DNA from: an uncultured Prevotella sp.
Lineage (GTDB): Bacteria; Bacteroidota; Bacteroidia; Bacteroidales; Bacteroidaceae
NCBI GenBank assembly: GCA_900541335.1
Contig: UQJC01000013.1
Coordinates: 1-44,131 of the forward strand
Direction of reading: 5' to 3'
Length of the DNA: 44,131 bases
Made by a program: the position numbers and the translations under genes. Of this stretch, positions 17,841 through 26,665 are shown piece by piece. The number at the start of each line of letters is the position of its first letter. Position 1 is the stretch's first letter. Under the pieces are notes generated by a model. The model did no database searches and had not been told where the DNA came from. It worked only from the letters and a program-made list of their open reading frames with translations.

Positions 17841-18812
17841 TTAGTACCAGATTGTGAAGCCGACGGACACGGGCGTAAATGAGGGACCGAATTCCGGGTT
17901 CAGCACTTTGCATGGACTGTACTTTGCATAAACGCCCAGCATACACCATCTGAGCGAAGCCATGAAGTCAACCGAGACGGGCTTCTGATGTACGTTGTTG
18001 CTGTGATCCTTTACACGGCGTGTAAAGCTTTCGCCTGTTTCCGTATTGGTTTCAAGTATGCTGTAACGAGATTCGACTGAAGCAAAGGTATTGAAGTTGA
18101 GAATGGTAGCCACTTGAGCCTCCCAATCCTTTGCCAGACCAAAGGTGAAGCCGAAGGGGACGGTCAGACTGAAAAGCTTGATGCGTGAACTCTTGATGTC
18201 AGTGGTGTTTTGTGGATAGGGAGAAGTGATGAGACTGCCATTGGGAGTTTGCAGGAAGCGCGTGCGTCCGGTCATACGGAAATTGCGCCAGTTGAAGCCC
18301 AATCCCACACTGAAGTGATGTTTGCGATTGTTGGTTTTGACGCAGTAGCCGGGACCTTGAAATCCTATTTCGTAAGACGAAGCCATGTCAATCTTCATTC
18401 CTTTCGGTGCGTTAAGCGCATTGACAAATCCGAAGTGAAAACCACCAAAGGTCAACATCGTTCGGCTCTCCTTACCAGAGCCTTTCTTATTCAACGATAA
18501 AGAGAAGTCCCAGCGTGTGGCGCGTTCGTGCATTGTGGTGAGCTGGTTCTTGCCTGTTTGTACATCGAGGTCGAACAGATAGTCGGGATTGTCTTCCTTG
18601 CCGCGAATCGTGATGTGCGTGACCGAATCGCTTTCGGTTACGATGACGCTGTCGGGACGTATGACTTTTACAATGGTGTCGTTGGGAGTGGACACTGCGC
18701 TTTGAGTGATGGTTGGGGTGTTGTTTGAATTATTGGTAACTGTTTGCGCAAAGAAGGGTGCTGCAGCTGGAAAAGAAACGGCGGTCAGCAATGAGAGGAG
18801 AATCGATTTCAT
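17841..18812 (-). CDS. Outer-membrane beta-barrel protein, last gene of the ECF sigma operon
   Basis: The 323-residue protein has a signal peptide (about 1-23, ending FFAQ). A Ser/Thr/Asn-rich region follows (about 24-70, with TPNDTIVKVIRPDSVIVTESD), then alternating hydrophobic/polar strands typical of a barrel (SVGLGFNWRNFRMTG, FSLTVPFGFTFGL, FMASLRWCMLGVYAKYSP), ending in VGFTIWY. The aromatic C-terminal residue suits outer-membrane insertion. No named family is recognised. As the end of an operon with sigma and anti-sigma genes it may be the sensed or regulated envelope component; that is inference. Confidence 0.8.
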   Translation of the reverse strand: MKSILLSLLTAVSFPAAAPFFAQTVTNNSNNTPTITQSAVSTPNDTIVKVIRPDSVIVTESDSVTHITIRGKEDNPDYLFDLDVQTGKNQLTTMHERATRWDFSLSLNKKGSGKESRTMLTFGGFHFGFVNALNAPKGMKIDMASSYEIGFQGPGYCVKTNNRKHHFSVGLGFNWRNFRMTGRTRFLQTPNGSLITSPYPQNTTDIKSSRIKLFSLTVPFGFTFGLAKDWEAQVATILNFNTFASVESRYSILETNTETGESFTRRVKDHSNNVHQKPVSVDFMASLRWCMLGVYAKYSPCKVLNPEFGPSFTPVSVGFTIWY

Positions 18813-18872
18813 AACTAAAAAGGAGATTTTGTAGAACGTGAAATTAGAAAAAGGAATGAAAGTGAGAGGATG

Positions 18873-19328
18873 TTACCGTGCAAACGATTTTTTCAGTTCG
18901 TCGAGTGAGGCTTTGCCCTCCATGTAGATGAGTGTGATGTTGGCTTTGCGTGAGTTGGCTGGGTTGAGCGAGTTATTTCGATAAAAGAGGTAGCAGTTCA
19001 GTCCTTTGAGAGGCTGTAGCTGGAAGAATCCGTAGTAGAGTCGTTTCCCTTTTCGGCCAGTCTCCTTGTCTATGGCTTTGCTGCCGTCAGCTGTCACAGC
19101 CTTTTCTATTTCGGCTATGTTAATAGATTGTGTGGGCAATGTCAAACTGCGGAAGAGCATCAGGTTGTATGGTTTCAGTCGTTTGCCCTTCATCAGGATT
19201 TCGGTTGCTTCCTTCTGCTTACCGTAGTCGCTGCCAAAGAAATGTCCCACCTGCAAGTGCTTCTGCGCCATGAGTGGCAGACTGCAGAGGTAGAAGAGCA
19301 GGGGAAGGAGCGTGTGTTTATATTTCAT
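18873..19328 (-). CDS. Small exported protein of the sigma operon (DUF6108-like)
   Basis: This 151-residue protein starts at MKYKHTLLPLLFYLC; an in-frame start ten codons earlier would precede the signal peptide. The signal peptide ends near LMAQ (about residue 22). The mature protein has motifs GKRLKPYNLMLFRSLTL and YYGFFQLQPLKGLNCYLFYRN, which I recall from a Bacteroidales family (DUF6108) found in the same ECF sigma operon. The family name is from memory and not checked. It may take part in signal sensing in the periplasm. Confidence 0.75.
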   Translation of the reverse strand: MKYKHTLLPLLFYLCSLPLMAQKHLQVGHFFGSDYGKQKEATEILMKGKRLKPYNLMLFRSLTLPTQSINIAEIEKAVTADGSKAIDKETGRKGKRLYYGFFQLQPLKGLNCYLFYRNNSLNPANSRKANITLIYMEGKASLDELKKSFAR

Positions 19329-19361
19329 ACCAAATAGAATTATTAGATTCTGGAGCACCGC

Positions 19362-19844
19362 TTATTCGAGCGGTTCGAACATGTTTGACATTTGTTCTTC
19401 GATGGGTGAAGTATGATCGTGAGGCATATCCATTTGCTGTAGTACATCGTGCATGGCTTTTTCCACCCGTTCGTGGTCTGTGACCTTTTGTCCGTTGATG
19501 TAGGCAATGCAAAGGTTGTTTTCATGGCGAAGGTAACTTGTTGTAGCTACTCCCGCTATCAGCAGAAACGATGCCGCTACAGCCGTGTGCTTGACTAGGA
19601 CAGAGAAACTGGTGTGAATGCGTTTGTGTTGATGTTTATGCTTAGAGACGGTGACTGCATGGGGAGGGCAAAGTGCAACACCCATGACAGCTCGTACATC
19701 GTTGAATCGGCTATCAGCATTTTCGGCTGTCAGAAGGAAGTCTCTGAGTCGTTCCTCTTCTTCTTCTGAAGTTTGCGCTTCAAAGTAGCGGTCTGCCAAC
19801 CGTAAGGCTTCTTCGGGGGTGAGTTGAGTGTTTGACTTTTTCAT
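19362..19844 (-). CDS. Putative membrane anti-sigma factor
   Basis: The 160-residue protein has three parts. The cytoplasmic N-terminal region (1-80) is rich in Glu and helical (EEALRLADRYFEAQTSEEEEERLRDFLL), as in anti-sigma domains. A single membrane segment lies at about 86-106 (HTAVAASFLLIAGVATTSYL). The short periplasmic tail contains INGQKVTDHERVEKAMHDVLQQM. It follows the sigma gene by 47 bp and precedes the exported protein by 33 bp. It lacks the large FecR periplasmic domain of TonB-linked anti-sigma factors, so it probably does not belong to a glycan-sensing receptor pair. The role rests on position and topology. Confidence 0.75.
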   Translation of the reverse strand: MKKSNTQLTPEEALRLADRYFEAQTSEEEEERLRDFLLTAENADSRFNDVRAVMGVALCPPHAVTVSKHKHQHKRIHTSFSVLVKHTAVAASFLLIAGVATTSYLRHENNLCIAYINGQKVTDHERVEKAMHDVLQQMDMPHDHTSPIEEQMSNMFEPLE

Positions 19845-19891
19845 AATCTGGAATCGTTAGGGATGTATGCTGATACGAAAGATGTGGAAAA

Positions 19892-20407
19892 CTATCGTGC
19901 ATGGTGTTCGTGGTACAGGTCGCGGACTATTTTTCTTGCCCTTGAGAGTTGCATGCGGACGGCTGTACTCTGCATGTCGAGCCGTTGTGCAATTTCATCG
20001 TAGGGCATATTCTCGCCGTCGCGCAGATGCAGGATTTCCTGTTGTAGTGGAGTGAGTCGTTCCGCTACAATCTGCATGACTTTGCGGTACTTTTCCTCCA
20101 CTTCGTTTTCGTCTGTCGGTTCGGGTGAGGTGTCGTCGCAGTGATCGTCCCATTCCACTTCAGGTGAAGCCTGCCTTCGTCTCACGCGGTCTATGCTGAG
20201 GTTACGTACTGCCACCGTGAGCAGTGCAGCCGCTTCGCCCCTGTTGTGCAGTCCGTCGCGTTTGTTCCACAGCTTGACAAAGGCATCCTGCAGCGCATCT
20301 TTTGCATCGTCCGTGTTTCCCGTCAGGCCGGTAGCCATGCGAACCAAGCCTTTATGCAACCTTTCGAAGGCAGCGAGAAGCGGATTTTTGTCAGTAGGTT
20401 GAGCCAT
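19892..20407 (-). CDS. ECF-type RNA polymerase sigma factor
   Basis: The protein has 171 residues from MAQPTDKNPLL; an in-frame ATG 78 nt upstream would add an unconserved basic extension. Region 2 is seen in TDDAKDALQDAFVKLWNKRDG and NLSIDRVRRRQ. Region 4 is seen in LTPLQQEILHLRDGENMPYDEIAQRLDMQSTAVRMQLSRARK, with a helix-turn-helix for the -35 element. An acidic linker, DDHCDDTSPEPTDENEVEEK, joins them. It is the first gene of a four-gene operon with its candidate anti-sigma factor and is probably autoregulated. No primary-sigma promoter is evident upstream (20408-20496), which would fit use of its own promoter. Confidence 0.93.
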   Translation of the reverse strand: MAQPTDKNPLLAAFERLHKGLVRMATGLTGNTDDAKDALQDAFVKLWNKRDGLHNRGEAAALLTVAVRNLSIDRVRRRQASPEVEWDDHCDDTSPEPTDENEVEEKYRKVMQIVAERLTPLQQEILHLRDGENMPYDEIAQRLDMQSTAVRMQLSRARKIVRDLYHEHHAR

Positions 20408-20496
20408 CAGAACTGAAGGTTGTTTGATTAGATAACGCACAGAGTGCAGATTTGTAACAGCTTGGGGCTGTTTTTTTGAACGCATTCCTATAAAAG

Positions 20497-20531
20497 AAAG
20501 AGGACGTTTCCTACGGGGAGACGTCCTCTTT
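20497..20531 (-). terminator. Terminator of gpmI
   Basis: AAAGAGGACGT/ACGTCCTCTTT is a perfect 11-bp stem followed on the minus strand by CTTTT. Confidence 0.85.
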
Positions 20532-20572
20532 GATTAAATATAGATGTTCAGACGAGGTCGTGAACAGGGAGT

Positions 20573-22108
20573 TTAGTCCTCAATCAGGTTCTTACCCGTC
20601 ATGTCGGCAGGCTGTTCGAGACCCATGATGTGGAGAATCGAAGGAGCTACGTCTGCCAGTACACCGTTCTGTACCTTAGCCTGCTTGTTTTCCGTTACGT
20701 AGATGAAGGGAACGGGGTTGAGCGAGTGAGCCGTGTTAGCCGAACCGTCTTCGTTGATGGCGTTGTCAGCATTGCCGTGGTCTGCAATGATGATGGTTTC
20801 GTAACCCGTTTCGTTGGCAGCCGTTACGACCTCGTTCACACAAGCGTCAACAGCCTTCACTGCCTTTTCGATAGCAGCGTAGATACCCGTGTGGCCTACC
20901 ATATCACCGTTTGCGAAGTTCACAACGATAAAGTCATACTTATCTTCCTTGATAGCGGCAACGAGTTTGTCCTTCACTTCGAAAGCAGACATTTCGGGCT
21001 TGAGGTCATAGGTTGCAACCTTGGGAGAAGCTACGAGGATACGTTCCTCACCCTCGTACGGAGTTTCGCGACCACCGTTGAAGAAGAAGGTTACGTGAGC
21101 ATACTTCTCCGTTTCAGCCGTGTGAAGCTGCTTCAAGCCCTTGCTAGCGAGGTATTCGCCGAGCGTGTTCTGCACGTTTTCTTTGGGGAAGAGGATGTGT
21201 ACACCTTGGAACGAAGCATCGTACGGAGTCATGCAGTAGAACTGCAGACCGGGAATGGTGTGCATACCTTCTTCGGGCATATCCTGCTGCGTGAGTACCA
21301 CGGTCAGCTCCTTTGCACGGTCGTTACGGTAATTGAAGAAGATAACAACGTCGCCTTCCTGGATGCGTCCGTCTACGTTTGCATTAACGAGCGGTTCCAT
21401 GAATTCGTCCGTGTTCTTGTGCTCCTCAGAGTCAGAGTCGTAGCAGCTCTGTACGCCTTCAGCCATGTTTGTCACGGCGCGTCCCTTGCCTTCTACGAGC
21501 TGATCGTAAGCCACCTTGACGCGGTTCCAACGCTTATCACGATCCATTGCATAGAAGCGGCCGATGATAGAAGCGATGTGTGCACCGTTAGCGTCACAAA
21601 CTTTCTGAAGATCTTCGATGAAACCCTTACCACTCTTGGGGTCCGTATCACGGCCGTCCATGAAGCAGTGTACAAACGTTTTGTCAGCTACGCCATATTC
21701 CTTAGCAATTTCAACGAGCTTGAAGAGGTGATCGAGTGAAGAGTGCACACCGCCCGTAGAGGTCAGACCCATGAGGTGAAGGCCCTTGCCATTCTTCTTG
21801 GCATATTCGTATGCAGAAACCACTTCGGGGTTCTGGAGGATAGAGCCGTCAGCGCAAGCACGGTTGATTTTTACCAAGTCCTGGTAAACGATGCGACCTG
21901 CACCAATGTTGAGGTGACCTACCTCTGAGTTACCCATCTGTCCGTCGGGCAAACCTACGTTTTCACCCGAAGCGAGCAGTTCTGAGTGAGGATACGTTGC
22001 GTTGAGGTGATCCATAAACGGAGTTGGAGTTTCGTAGATAACGTCACCGTGGTTGTGCTTACCGATGCCCCAACCATCAAGAATCATAAGAAGAGCTTTC
22101 TTAGCCAT
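20573..22108 (-). CDS. gpmI: 2,3-bisphosphoglycerate-independent phosphoglycerate mutase
   Basis: GpmI interconverts 3- and 2-phosphoglycerate in glycolysis and gluconeogenesis, in the cytoplasm, using two Mn ions. The 511-residue protein starting MAKKALLMILDGWG has family length; a longer in-frame start adds an unlikely 45-residue extension. The metal site Asp in LDGWG and the phosphoserine nucleophile Ser61 in QMGNSEVGH are present. So are substrate-loop motifs GGVHSSLDH and HCFMDGRDTDPKSG, and the C-terminal metal ligands in NFANGDMVGHTG and IIADHGNADN. It appears to be a single-gene unit with its own terminator. Confidence 0.97.
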   Translation of the reverse strand: MAKKALLMILDGWGIGKHNHGDVIYETPTPFMDHLNATYPHSELLASGENVGLPDGQMGNSEVGHLNIGAGRIVYQDLVKINRACADGSILQNPEVVSAYEYAKKNGKGLHLMGLTSTGGVHSSLDHLFKLVEIAKEYGVADKTFVHCFMDGRDTDPKSGKGFIEDLQKVCDANGAHIASIIGRFYAMDRDKRWNRVKVAYDQLVEGKGRAVTNMAEGVQSCYDSDSEEHKNTDEFMEPLVNANVDGRIQEGDVVIFFNYRNDRAKELTVVLTQQDMPEEGMHTIPGLQFYCMTPYDASFQGVHILFPKENVQNTLGEYLASKGLKQLHTAETEKYAHVTFFFNGGRETPYEGEERILVASPKVATYDLKPEMSAFEVKDKLVAAIKEDKYDFIVVNFANGDMVGHTGIYAAIEKAVKAVDACVNEVVTAANETGYETIIIADHGNADNAINEDGSANTAHSLNPVPFIYVTENKQAKVQNGVLADVAPSILHIMGLEQPADMTGKNLIED

Positions 22109-22203
22109 GATAAAATGTGTATTGAAAGTGATTGATATACAGTAGAGTCGCAGGCTGGCGAACGGTGTCCCGTGTCGAAACGGCCTGCCCTTTGAGAATG
22201 AAA

Positions 22204-22246
22204 GCAATGGAAAGGGAAAACGCGCGGGGTGTTTCCTTTCCATTGC
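22204..22246 (-). terminator. Terminator after the PorT-like barrel gene
   Basis: A stem of about 14 bp, GCAATGGAAAGG with CCTTTCCATTGC extended inward, is followed on the minus strand by TTTCATT. It separates the barrel gene from gpmI. Confidence 0.75.
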
Positions 22247-22263
22247 CTAAGTAGTGTCTGCCC

Positions 22264-22899
22264 TTAGTTCAGACAATATGAGAGTGAGAGGATGATTCGT
22301 TTGTCTTTCGCCTTCATCAGTTTCCAACTGTCGCCCGCCGGATTGGAGAGTGCAGCACTGTAGCCTAAACCGATTTCCCATCGCTGGTAGACGATGGAAC
22401 CGTAACCACTCAGTCCCCAGTCAAACCGTTTGTACTTATCGGCTGTGAACAAATCGTGATTGGTCATCGATCCTGCTTTGTCGCCACCCCAAAGTCCTAC
22501 TGCTACATAAGGACCGGCACAGAGTTTGAATGCCATCCGTTCGTTATATGCAAAACGGTAGCCCAAGCGCAACGGTAGTTCAAGGTAGTTTGCTTTCAGC
22601 TTCCAGTCAGTTTGTTTGTCGTCTCCTACAGCAAAGTTGCGGTCAATCCATCCTCGGTTAGCCAAAAGCAGGGAGGCTTCACCAAACCAGTGGCTTGCAT
22701 TTTCTCCCAGTGCACAAGTTGTCTTGACACCGAGACTACCGCCCCATCGAGGCTTGTAGTTACTGGTGAAAACACCGTGTGCATTCTTAGGCTTGTCCAG
22801 CGAAGCTTCAGCTGTAACAGACCATGTCCAGCGTTGAGCCTGTGTCATGGTGCTACCGAAGCAGAGTGCATAGAGCAGGATGAAGAGAAACTTATACAT
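22264..22899 (-). CDS. Outer-membrane beta-barrel protein (PorT/OMP_b-brl_2-like)
   Basis: This 211-residue protein has a signal peptide (about 1-21, ending MTQAQ) and eight or so amphipathic strands. YLELPLRLGYRFAYNERMAFKLCAGPYVAVGLWG is the hallmark stretch of the small Bacteroidetes barrel family typified by PorT. The C-terminus ILSLSYCLN is a barrel end. The specific role is unknown. It lies 38 bp downstream of the DUF349 gene and could be cotranscribed with it. Confidence 0.82.
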   Translation of the reverse strand: MYKFLFILLYALCFGSTMTQAQRWTWSVTAEASLDKPKNAHGVFTSNYKPRWGGSLGVKTTCALGENASHWFGEASLLLANRGWIDRNFAVGDDKQTDWKLKANYLELPLRLGYRFAYNERMAFKLCAGPYVAVGLWGGDKAGSMTNHDLFTADKYKRFDWGLSGYGSIVYQRWEIGLGYSAALSNPAGDSWKLMKAKDKRIILSLSYCLN

Positions 22900-22937
22900 A
22901 GACAGATGATTGATAAAAGCGAGTTATTAACTAATCT

Positions 22938-24746
22938 TTATTTACCTTCCTCAGCTTTGATTTGTTCGTTGATAGCCTTCATTTTCGCGCTGATTTCTTG
23001 AAGGTCCTCCTTGAGTCGCTCAATTTTCTTTTCAATGTCCGACACAAGAGAGTTACCCTTCTTCGAGCTGGCACGGAAGAAGCTGAGGTTGGTCTCGTAG
23101 TTTTGGATATCCTGCTTCTTAGCGTCGTAGGCAGCTTGCAACTTGGCACGTTCGCGTGTCAGTTCGTTACCGCCCTTCTCTGCCATGTTCTTGCGGAAGT
23201 TGTCCATGCGGCGACGACCGGCAGATTCATGCAAGGCATCGTAAATCTTGTCGCAGAGCTCGCGGTAGCGGCGGTACATCTTCTCCTTCTTATTGAAGGG
23301 TACGTGACCGATTTCGCCCCAACGGTTCTGAAGGTCGCGCACAGCCTGCAGTTGGTTGTCAGCCGGAGTTTCAACCAGCTTCTCCAACTCAGCGAGTACA
23401 GCCTTTTTGAGTTCGAGGTTAGCCTGTTCCTCTTGCTTTACCCCCTTGTTCGCTTCGTTCTTGCGGTCGAAGAAGTAGTTGCATGCCGTGTTGAATCGCT
23501 TCCACAGTGATTCAGACAGTTTACCGTGAACGGCAGGCGTAGCCTTCCATTCCTTTTGCAATTCCACCAGCTTCGTGGTCGTGCTTCCCCAGTCCGTGCT
23601 TTCCTTGAGTGCTTCAGCCTTTTCGATCAAAGCCTTCTTAACCTCAATGTTCGCATCCTGACGTTTGCGTTGTACCTTATTAAAGGCAGTACGTGCTTGG
23701 AAGAAGCGGTCGCAAGCCATGCGGAAGCGTTCGTAGATTTCCGTGTTCACCTTACGGGGAGCAAAACCGATGCTCTTCCATTCAGCCTGAAGTCCCATTA
23801 CTTCTTTTGCCACGTTTTCCCACTGGCTGCGCGTAGTCAGCTTATCGAGTTCGATTGCTTCTACCTTCTGGCAGAGTTCCGTCTTCTTCAACAAGTTTTC
23901 CTCGTCGCGCGCTTTCAAGCTTTCGAAGTGATCTTGGTGACGCTTGTTGATGACCGTAGAGGCATCTTTAAAACGCTTCCAGAGTTCTTCGCGCAATTCC
24001 TTCGCTACGGGACCCGTCTCACGGTATTCCTGGTGCAAGTTTTGGAGTTGGTGGAAAGCAGAAATCACATCGTCAACCTCAGCCAACTTTTCAGCTGCTT
24101 CGCAAAGGTGCGTCTTAATCTCCAGGTTCTTCTTGAAGTCATAGGCACGCATTTCGTGGTTAAGGCGAAGCTGGTCGTAGTACTGTTCTACGTAGAGCTG
24201 GTAATTTTTCCACAGTTCCGTAGCGTTTTCAGCCGGTACCAGTTTAATCTCCTTCCATTCCGTCTGGAGTTGCTTCACTTCGTCGTAGCCTTTGTCAGCC
24301 TCTTCGGGTGAATTGGCAAGCGTCTTGATGCGTTCGATGATTTCGAGCTTACGCTTCAAGTTCTCCTGCTTTTGCTGTTCGAGTTCTTCAGCTGCCTTTT
24401 GGCGGAGTTCGCGTACCAAGGCATATTGTGCCTTAAAGTTCTCCTCGTCAGCATCGGGAGCGGGTATAAAGTCTTCAGCCGCACCGCCGTTGGCAATAAA
24501 TTGTTCGCGTGCAGCCACTACGTCAGCGTTTTGGAAACGGTAGTAGAGCATTTTGAGTCGTTCGAGTCGTCCTCGTTCGACCTCACCGTTATTGTAAACG
24601 ATTTCCTTCAGTTGGGCAATCACACCTGCCTTATCTGTAGGTTCAGGCATTTCGGCAAGCGTTTGGTTTTCGGTTGCGTTTTCTTCTACATTCGGAGTAC
24701 TTACGATGGTTTCGTCCACTTCCGTAGTGTTTTTGATTTCGTCCAT
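22938..24746 (-). CDS. DUF349 domain-containing protein
   Basis: The 602-residue cytoplasmic protein is rich in Glu, Lys and Arg. It has an acidic disordered N-terminus (1-35) and about five tandem DUF349 helical repeats of about 70-75 residues, recognised by recurring W-K/R-x-I/T segments (LQTEWKEIKLVPAENATELWKNY, LQAEWKSIGFAPRKVNTEIYERF, LQKEWKATPAVHGKLSESLWKRF). A coiled coil closes the protein (LVSDIEKKIERLKEDLQEISAKMKAINEQIKAEE). The molecular function is unknown. Members are widely conserved in Bacteroidetes and in part of the Actinobacteria and Proteobacteria. Confidence 0.92.
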   Translation of the reverse strand: MDEIKNTTEVDETIVSTPNVEENATENQTLAEMPEPTDKAGVIAQLKEIVYNNGEVERGRLERLKMLYYRFQNADVVAAREQFIANGGAAEDFIPAPDADEENFKAQYALVRELRQKAAEELEQQKQENLKRKLEIIERIKTLANSPEEADKGYDEVKQLQTEWKEIKLVPAENATELWKNYQLYVEQYYDQLRLNHEMRAYDFKKNLEIKTHLCEAAEKLAEVDDVISAFHQLQNLHQEYRETGPVAKELREELWKRFKDASTVINKRHQDHFESLKARDEENLLKKTELCQKVEAIELDKLTTRSQWENVAKEVMGLQAEWKSIGFAPRKVNTEIYERFRMACDRFFQARTAFNKVQRKRQDANIEVKKALIEKAEALKESTDWGSTTTKLVELQKEWKATPAVHGKLSESLWKRFNTACNYFFDRKNEANKGVKQEEQANLELKKAVLAELEKLVETPADNQLQAVRDLQNRWGEIGHVPFNKKEKMYRRYRELCDKIYDALHESAGRRRMDNFRKNMAEKGGNELTRERAKLQAAYDAKKQDIQNYETNLSFFRASSKKGNSLVSDIEKKIERLKEDLQEISAKMKAINEQIKAEEGK

Positions 24747-25046
24747 AATTGATTTGGGATCAGTGCGAATGAATGATGGGCTGGGTTTCGCCTTTCGAAA
24801 AAGGCTGCTACCCTGTTCGTTTGAAGGGAAAGGCGTGTCACGTTCGAAAGCTTACAGGCAAATGTGTGGGTGACAAGGTTTCCGCTTCCCGATAGTGTTT
24901 ATAATTTAGGTAGGCAAATGAAGTTATTTTTCTTCTTACTGCCAAATATTTCTTTTGTTAAGTAGGTATTCAAAAGGATGGTATCATAGAAATGCGTCGT
25001 TTTGAACACCCCGCTGATTGTGTTTGTTGTCGCTACACAGCTCAAT
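24747..25046. other. Intergenic gap without identified features
   Basis: About 300 bp between the DUF349 start and the corA stop. I find no TAnnTTTG on the minus strand, no strong hairpin and no credible small gene. It must carry the DUF349 promoter in a form I cannot recognise. Confidence 0.5.
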
Positions 25047-25973
25047 TTAAATCCATGTTTTCAGTCGGAACAGCCCGTAGAACAGTCCCGTGATGACAAT
25101 CGAAAGGATGATGACAATGGGGAATCCCCACCAGTTGTCTTCCAATCCGCTGACGAGGTTCATACCAAAGATACTGGCTATCAACGTCGGGAACATCAGG
25201 ATAATGGAGACAGAAGTCATCTGCTTCATCACGCTCGCCATGTTGTTGTTGATAATGCTGGCGTAGGTCTCCATAGTCGAGTCCAAGATGTTTGTATAGA
25301 TGTTGGTCGTTTCGCGGGCCTGATTCATCTCGATGTTTACATCTTCGATCAAGTCGGCATCGAGTTCGTCGACGGGTAGTTTAAACTTCAGCTTCGATAG
25401 TAGCGTCTCGTTGCCACGAATCGACGTAATAAAGTACGTGAGGCTGTCTTGCAGTCTGGATAACCCAATTAAGTCTTCGTTGTCAATCTGTCGGTCCAGG
25501 TTGCGTTTCGCCTCTTCGATCAGCACATTGATTTGCTTCAGGCGTTTCAGATACCATACGGCCGACGAGAGAAACAGGCGGAACACCAGGTCTACAGAGT
25601 CCGTAAAACCTTGATTGCGTTTTTGCTGGTACGAAACGAAGTCAATCATCATGTTCGTTTCGTAGTTACATACCGTCACACAAATCCCCTTGTTGAGAAT
25701 AATACCCATCGGGATGGTTGTGTGGGGGGTACGTGACGCAACCTCTTTTACATAAGGGATACGCAGAATGATGAGCGACCATCCTTCGTCGTATTCGTAG
25801 CGCGAACGTTCATCCTTATCTCGAATGTCGTCTAAGAAGTAATCGGGGATTTTGAGCTCGTTGATGAGAAACTCTTCGTCGTCGGGGGTAGGGCAGGTAA
25901 CTTGAACCCAGCAATCGGGTTCCCATTCCTCCACCGTGCGCAAGGCTTTGTTGTAATTCCAATAAGTACGCAT
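25047..25973 (-). CDS. corA: CorA family magnesium/divalent cation transporter
   Basis: This 308-residue inner-membrane channel takes up Mg2+, possibly also Co2+ or Ni2+. It has a large cytoplasmic alpha/beta and helical domain, then two C-terminal membrane helices (about 245-268 and 283-303). The signature GMN in SIFGMNLVSG closes the first helix, and the periplasmic loop is acidic (SGLEDNWWG). The tail ends with basic residues (RLKTWI). The length is normal. It is preceded by an unusually long leader. Confidence 0.93.
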   Translation of the reverse strand: MRTYWNYNKALRTVEEWEPDCWVQVTCPTPDDEEFLINELKIPDYFLDDIRDKDERSRYEYDEGWSLIILRIPYVKEVASRTPHTTIPMGIILNKGICVTVCNYETNMMIDFVSYQQKRNQGFTDSVDLVFRLFLSSAVWYLKRLKQINVLIEEAKRNLDRQIDNEDLIGLSRLQDSLTYFITSIRGNETLLSKLKFKLPVDELDADLIEDVNIEMNQARETTNIYTNILDSTMETYASIINNNMASVMKQMTSVSIILMFPTLIASIFGMNLVSGLEDNWWGFPIVIILSIVITGLFYGLFRLKTWI

Positions 25974-26229
25974 AACCGGTCAGGCCTTTGTTGGTGTTTA
26001 TCGCAGCGTGGGCGGCAACATGTAGTTTGCACAGCGTTTGTGGTGTCCCCGGTGCGAGCATGGGTTCTTGAAACCGTTGAGCCTGCCGTCGGGGTTACAT
26101 CCAAACGTCTGTTTCCGCGTGATAATCGTCCATTGGGTTTAAATTCTACTTTCATGCTGACTACGTCCTCCTGCCCGAAGGGTAAGAGGACGTGTGTCAA
26201 AAATACGGTTTGTAAACGCGGCAAAAGTA
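25974..26229 (-). promoter_or_regulatory. Long putative leader and promoter of corA
   Basis: Two minus-strand -7 matches, TACTTTTG (26222-26229) and TATTTTTG (26198-26205), lie about 225-250 nt before the corA start. Just downstream, ACGTCCTC and GAGGACGT (26163-26193) form a strong hairpin with inner CCC/GGG pairing and a GAA loop. An open frame, starting at about 26155 with MKVEFKPNGRLSRG, overlaps the start of corA by about 140 bp in another frame and is probably fortuitous. No known Mg2+ riboswitch is recognised. Confidence 0.45.
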
Positions 26230-26362
26230 CGAAAAAAATTAGTTGTGCCGCTTGTGCCGCGTTTCTTTCTGTCGGTCGTTCCAGAGCGATTTCATCGAAA
26301 TGTAGAGGTCGTGACGAAATCCGATGCTCAGACATCCCCACGAAACAGCTTTTGTGTGTCTT

Positions 26363-26462
26363 GGTGGCTTGCAGTCAAAAAAACGGATATCTCCTACCTG
26401 TATAGGGGAACTATGGGCAATGTCCCGGTGGCTTGCAGTCAAAAAAAACGGATATCTCCTAC
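26363..26462. repeat. Two direct repeats of about 35 bp, 64 bp apart
   Basis: Copies lie at 26363-26397 and 26427-26462. Each runs GGTGGCTTGCAGTC, an A-tract of 7 or 8, then CGGATATCTCCTAC; the only difference is one A. The second copy is followed by a T-tract. The rest of 26463-26665 shows only a small hairpin (TTGGTAT/ATACCAA at about 26493-26513) and no gene I can support. Confidence 0.85.
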
Positions 26463-26665
26463 GCTTTTTTTTAGTAATATTGGTTGATTGTTGGTATATT
26501 CTTAATACCAATATAAAGTTATGTAGAATCTGATATCTATTTTTTGCAAAAGCAGGGTTACCTGTTGAGATCTTGCAATTTTTATTTCAACCTTTCAGTG
26601 ATTGTTATGAAACGATTCTTAGACAACGAAGTACTCAAGTAAAAAGCAGGGTGTTGTCTTTTCGG

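Noticed and set aside
20630..21739. Long open frame antisense to gpmI
   Set aside because: It mirrors the codon pattern of the well-supported gpmI gene and has no family resemblance. Similar antisense frames over the peptidase, TonB receptor, GH31 and DUF349 genes were rejected for the same reason.
25832..26341. Arg/Thr-rich 169-residue protein overlapping corA
   Set aside because: Overlaps the firm corA start in another frame, crosses both promoter candidates, and shows no domain. A shorter leader peptide within it is kept only as a speculation.
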